DNA of 45,209 nucleotides from positions 1 to 45,209 of the forward strand of contig JAGQVE010000030.1 of assembly GCA_020438105.1 (NCBI GenBank), in the 5' to 3' direction. The DNA comes from Bacteroidales bacterium (GTDB lineage Bacteria; Bacteroidota; Bacteroidia; Bacteroidales; JAADJA01). Below are positions 44,189 to 45,209 of the stretch, piece after piece (positions within the stretch are counted from its first letter, which is position 1; the number at the start of each line of letters is the position of its first letter). The notes below the pieces were generated by a model. That model did no database searches. It saw only the letters and a program-made list of their open reading frames with translations, and was not told where the DNA came from. The translations under genes were made by a program, and so were the position numbers.

Positions 44189-44746
44189 ATGAAAGAAACC
44201 CGTGTAGCAATAAGGTATGCAAAAGCACTTTTCGACCTGGCCATTGAGATGAAAATACTCGATAAGGTAAAAGATGATGCCCAGCTTGTGAGTGATGTTT
44301 GTTTGCAAAACCGCGAATTTGTTTTGATGCTCAAAAGCCCCATCATTAAGGAAAAGAGTAAGTTGGTGGTGATTCGTGAAATATTCAAAGGCAAAATTCA
44401 GGATGTCACTTTAAAGTTCATGTCGATCATTACCAATAACGGCAGGGAAGATATTATCCAGGAGATCATGGATCAGTTTGTGATCATTTACAAACGACAC
44501 ATGCGTATTATGCCGATTACTGTAAAATCAGCTGTTAAACTGGATAAGGATGTTCGCGACAGGATCGTGAATATCATTGCTGCCCGGCGCAACGTAAGTG
44601 TTGAACTTACCGAAAAGATCGACGAAAGCCTCATCGGTGGATTTTTACTGGAAGCCGAAAGTTTACAATACGACGCTTCCATTTCAAGGCAGATCAAAAA
44701 CCTCGAAAAAGAGTTCGATGTTAATTTATATATCAAAGGATTTTAA
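44189..44746 (+). CDS. atpH: F1Fo ATP synthase subunit delta
   Basis: 185 aa, OSCP/delta family: begins VAIRYAKALFDLAIE (6-20), has SPIIKEKSKLVVIREIF (about 50-66), and ends with the conserved DESLIGGFLLEAESLQYDASI segment. It links the peripheral stalk to the top of F1. Starts 15 bp after atpF. Confidence 0.95.
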   Translation: MKETRVAIRYAKALFDLAIEMKILDKVKDDAQLVSDVCLQNREFVLMLKSPIIKEKSKLVVIREIFKGKIQDVTLKFMSIITNNGREDIIQEIMDQFVIIYKRHMRIMPITVKSAVKLDKDVRDRIVNIIAARRNVSVELTEKIDESLIGGFLLEAESLQYDASISRQIKNLEKEFDVNLYIKGF

Positions 44747-44772
44747 TTAATTATTATATAAAAAGATAAAAC

Positions 44773-45209
44773 ATGGCAGAAATTAAACCAGCAGAAGTTT
44801 CGGCAATTTTAAGACAACAATTATCAGGATTTGATGATAAAGCCAAACTTGAAGAAGTTGGTACAGTTTTGCAAATTGGTGACGGTATCGCCCGTATTTA
44901 TGGCTTGAACAATGCCCAGGCAGGAGAGCTGATCGAGTTCGAAAAAACAGGCCTGATCGGTATCGTTTTGAACCTTGAAGAAGACAATGTGGGTGCAGTG
45001 CTTTTAGGAGAAGCTGCTGATATCCTTGAGGGTGATAAAGTTAAAAGGACCGGCAGGATTGCCTCTCTTGAGGTTGGTGAAGAAATGGTTGGCCGGGTTA
45101 TTAATACCCTTGGAATGCCCATCGATGGTAAGGGTGAAATTAAAGGAACCAAGTACGAAATGCCACTTGAGCGTAAAGCGCCGGGTGTAATTTTCCGTCA
45201 GCCCGTTAA
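44773..45209 (+). CDS. atpA: F1Fo ATP synthase subunit alpha (5' part; runs off right edge)
   Basis: The first 145 codons plus two bases are present, from the ATG at 44773. Begins MAEIKPAEVSAILRQQL and includes VGTVLQIGDGIARIYGLNNA, GEEMVGRVINTLGMPIDGKG and the last visible APGVIFRQPV, all typical of AtpA. The P-loop and catalytic core lie beyond the window. The bases TTAA at the window end are not an in-frame stop (the frame reads GTT AA-). Confidence 0.96.
   Translation, partial: MAEIKPAEVSAILRQQLSGFDDKAKLEEVGTVLQIGDGIARIYGLNNAQAGELIEFEKTGLIGIVLNLEEDNVGAVLLGEAADILEGDKVKRTGRIASLEVGEEMVGRVINTLGMPIDGKGEIKGTKYEMPLERKAPGVIFRQPV

Noticed and set aside
45206..45209. TTAA at the window end looks like a stop for atpA
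   Set aside because: The frame reads GTT AA-, so TAA is out of frame; the conserved FRQPV is followed by more protein in all AtpA sequences.

Overview
The window comes from a member of the Bacteroidetes, most likely the Bacteroidales/Marinilabiliales side. Four things point there: type IX secretion (T9SS) C-terminal sorting domains on five proteins, a PorP/SprF-family outer-membrane protein, promoter-like TAnnTTTG (-7) boxes with almost no Shine-Dalgarno sequences, and a complete Rnf complex beside an RseC-family gene. Base composition looks moderately AT-rich. The genus-level assignment is inference only.

Layout. (1) 1-4000: the 5' part of pyruvate phosphate dikinase (minus strand, running off the left edge), a small YqiA-like esterase, a TPR sensor histidine kinase without a neighbouring response regulator, and rpmH (ribosomal protein L34, 52 aa) with its own promoter and terminator. 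(2) 4074-13361: an envelope/glycan block with DUF4834, YfhO, two GT4-type glycosyltransferases, a GpsA-like dehydrogenase, two sulfotransferase-like proteins and a Wzx-type flippase. From the first glycosyltransferase on, genes alternate strand, and each of the three tail-to-tail pairs overlaps by 4 bp or abuts exactly. (3) 13443-26884: five minus-strand genes for cell-surface proteins. The first four transcribed form a tight operon: a 1055-aa choice-of-anchor-L/Ig-like protein and an 1867-aa protein with three ~525-residue modules (both with gliding-motility-type CTDs), a PorP/SprF protein, and a 14-repeat YCF48 propeller protein. A LamG-like protein lies further downstream. (4) 27124-30186: DUF4783-nadC-YihY on the minus strand, divergent from a short-chain dehydrogenase. 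(5) 30258-38752: RseC, then a T9SS-secreted 780-aa protein with its own terminator, then rnfBCDGEA and a terminator. (6) 38759-41890: a small membrane protein, a thioredoxin-fold/glutaredoxin fusion, a groES with no groEL beside it, and a TPR/coiled-coil membrane protein without a kinase domain. (7) 42208-45209: the F-type ATP synthase operon atpB-E-F-H-A, with atpA running off the right edge and a strong hairpin between atpE and atpF.

How the genes work together. Rnf and ATP synthase form a bioenergetic pair: Rnf builds an ion gradient from reduced ferredoxin and ATP synthase uses one, though the c subunit looks proton-type. The T9SS operon looks like a self-contained surface-adhesin export unit with its own PorP/SprF partner. 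The sulfotransferase/glycosyltransferase/flippase block next to it could make a sulfated surface glycan.

I found no rRNA, tRNA, CRISPR array, insertion sequence or prophage. The best candidates for something undescribed are the two-adhesin/PorP/double-propeller operon with its ~525-residue modules, and the convergent sulfated-glycan block.
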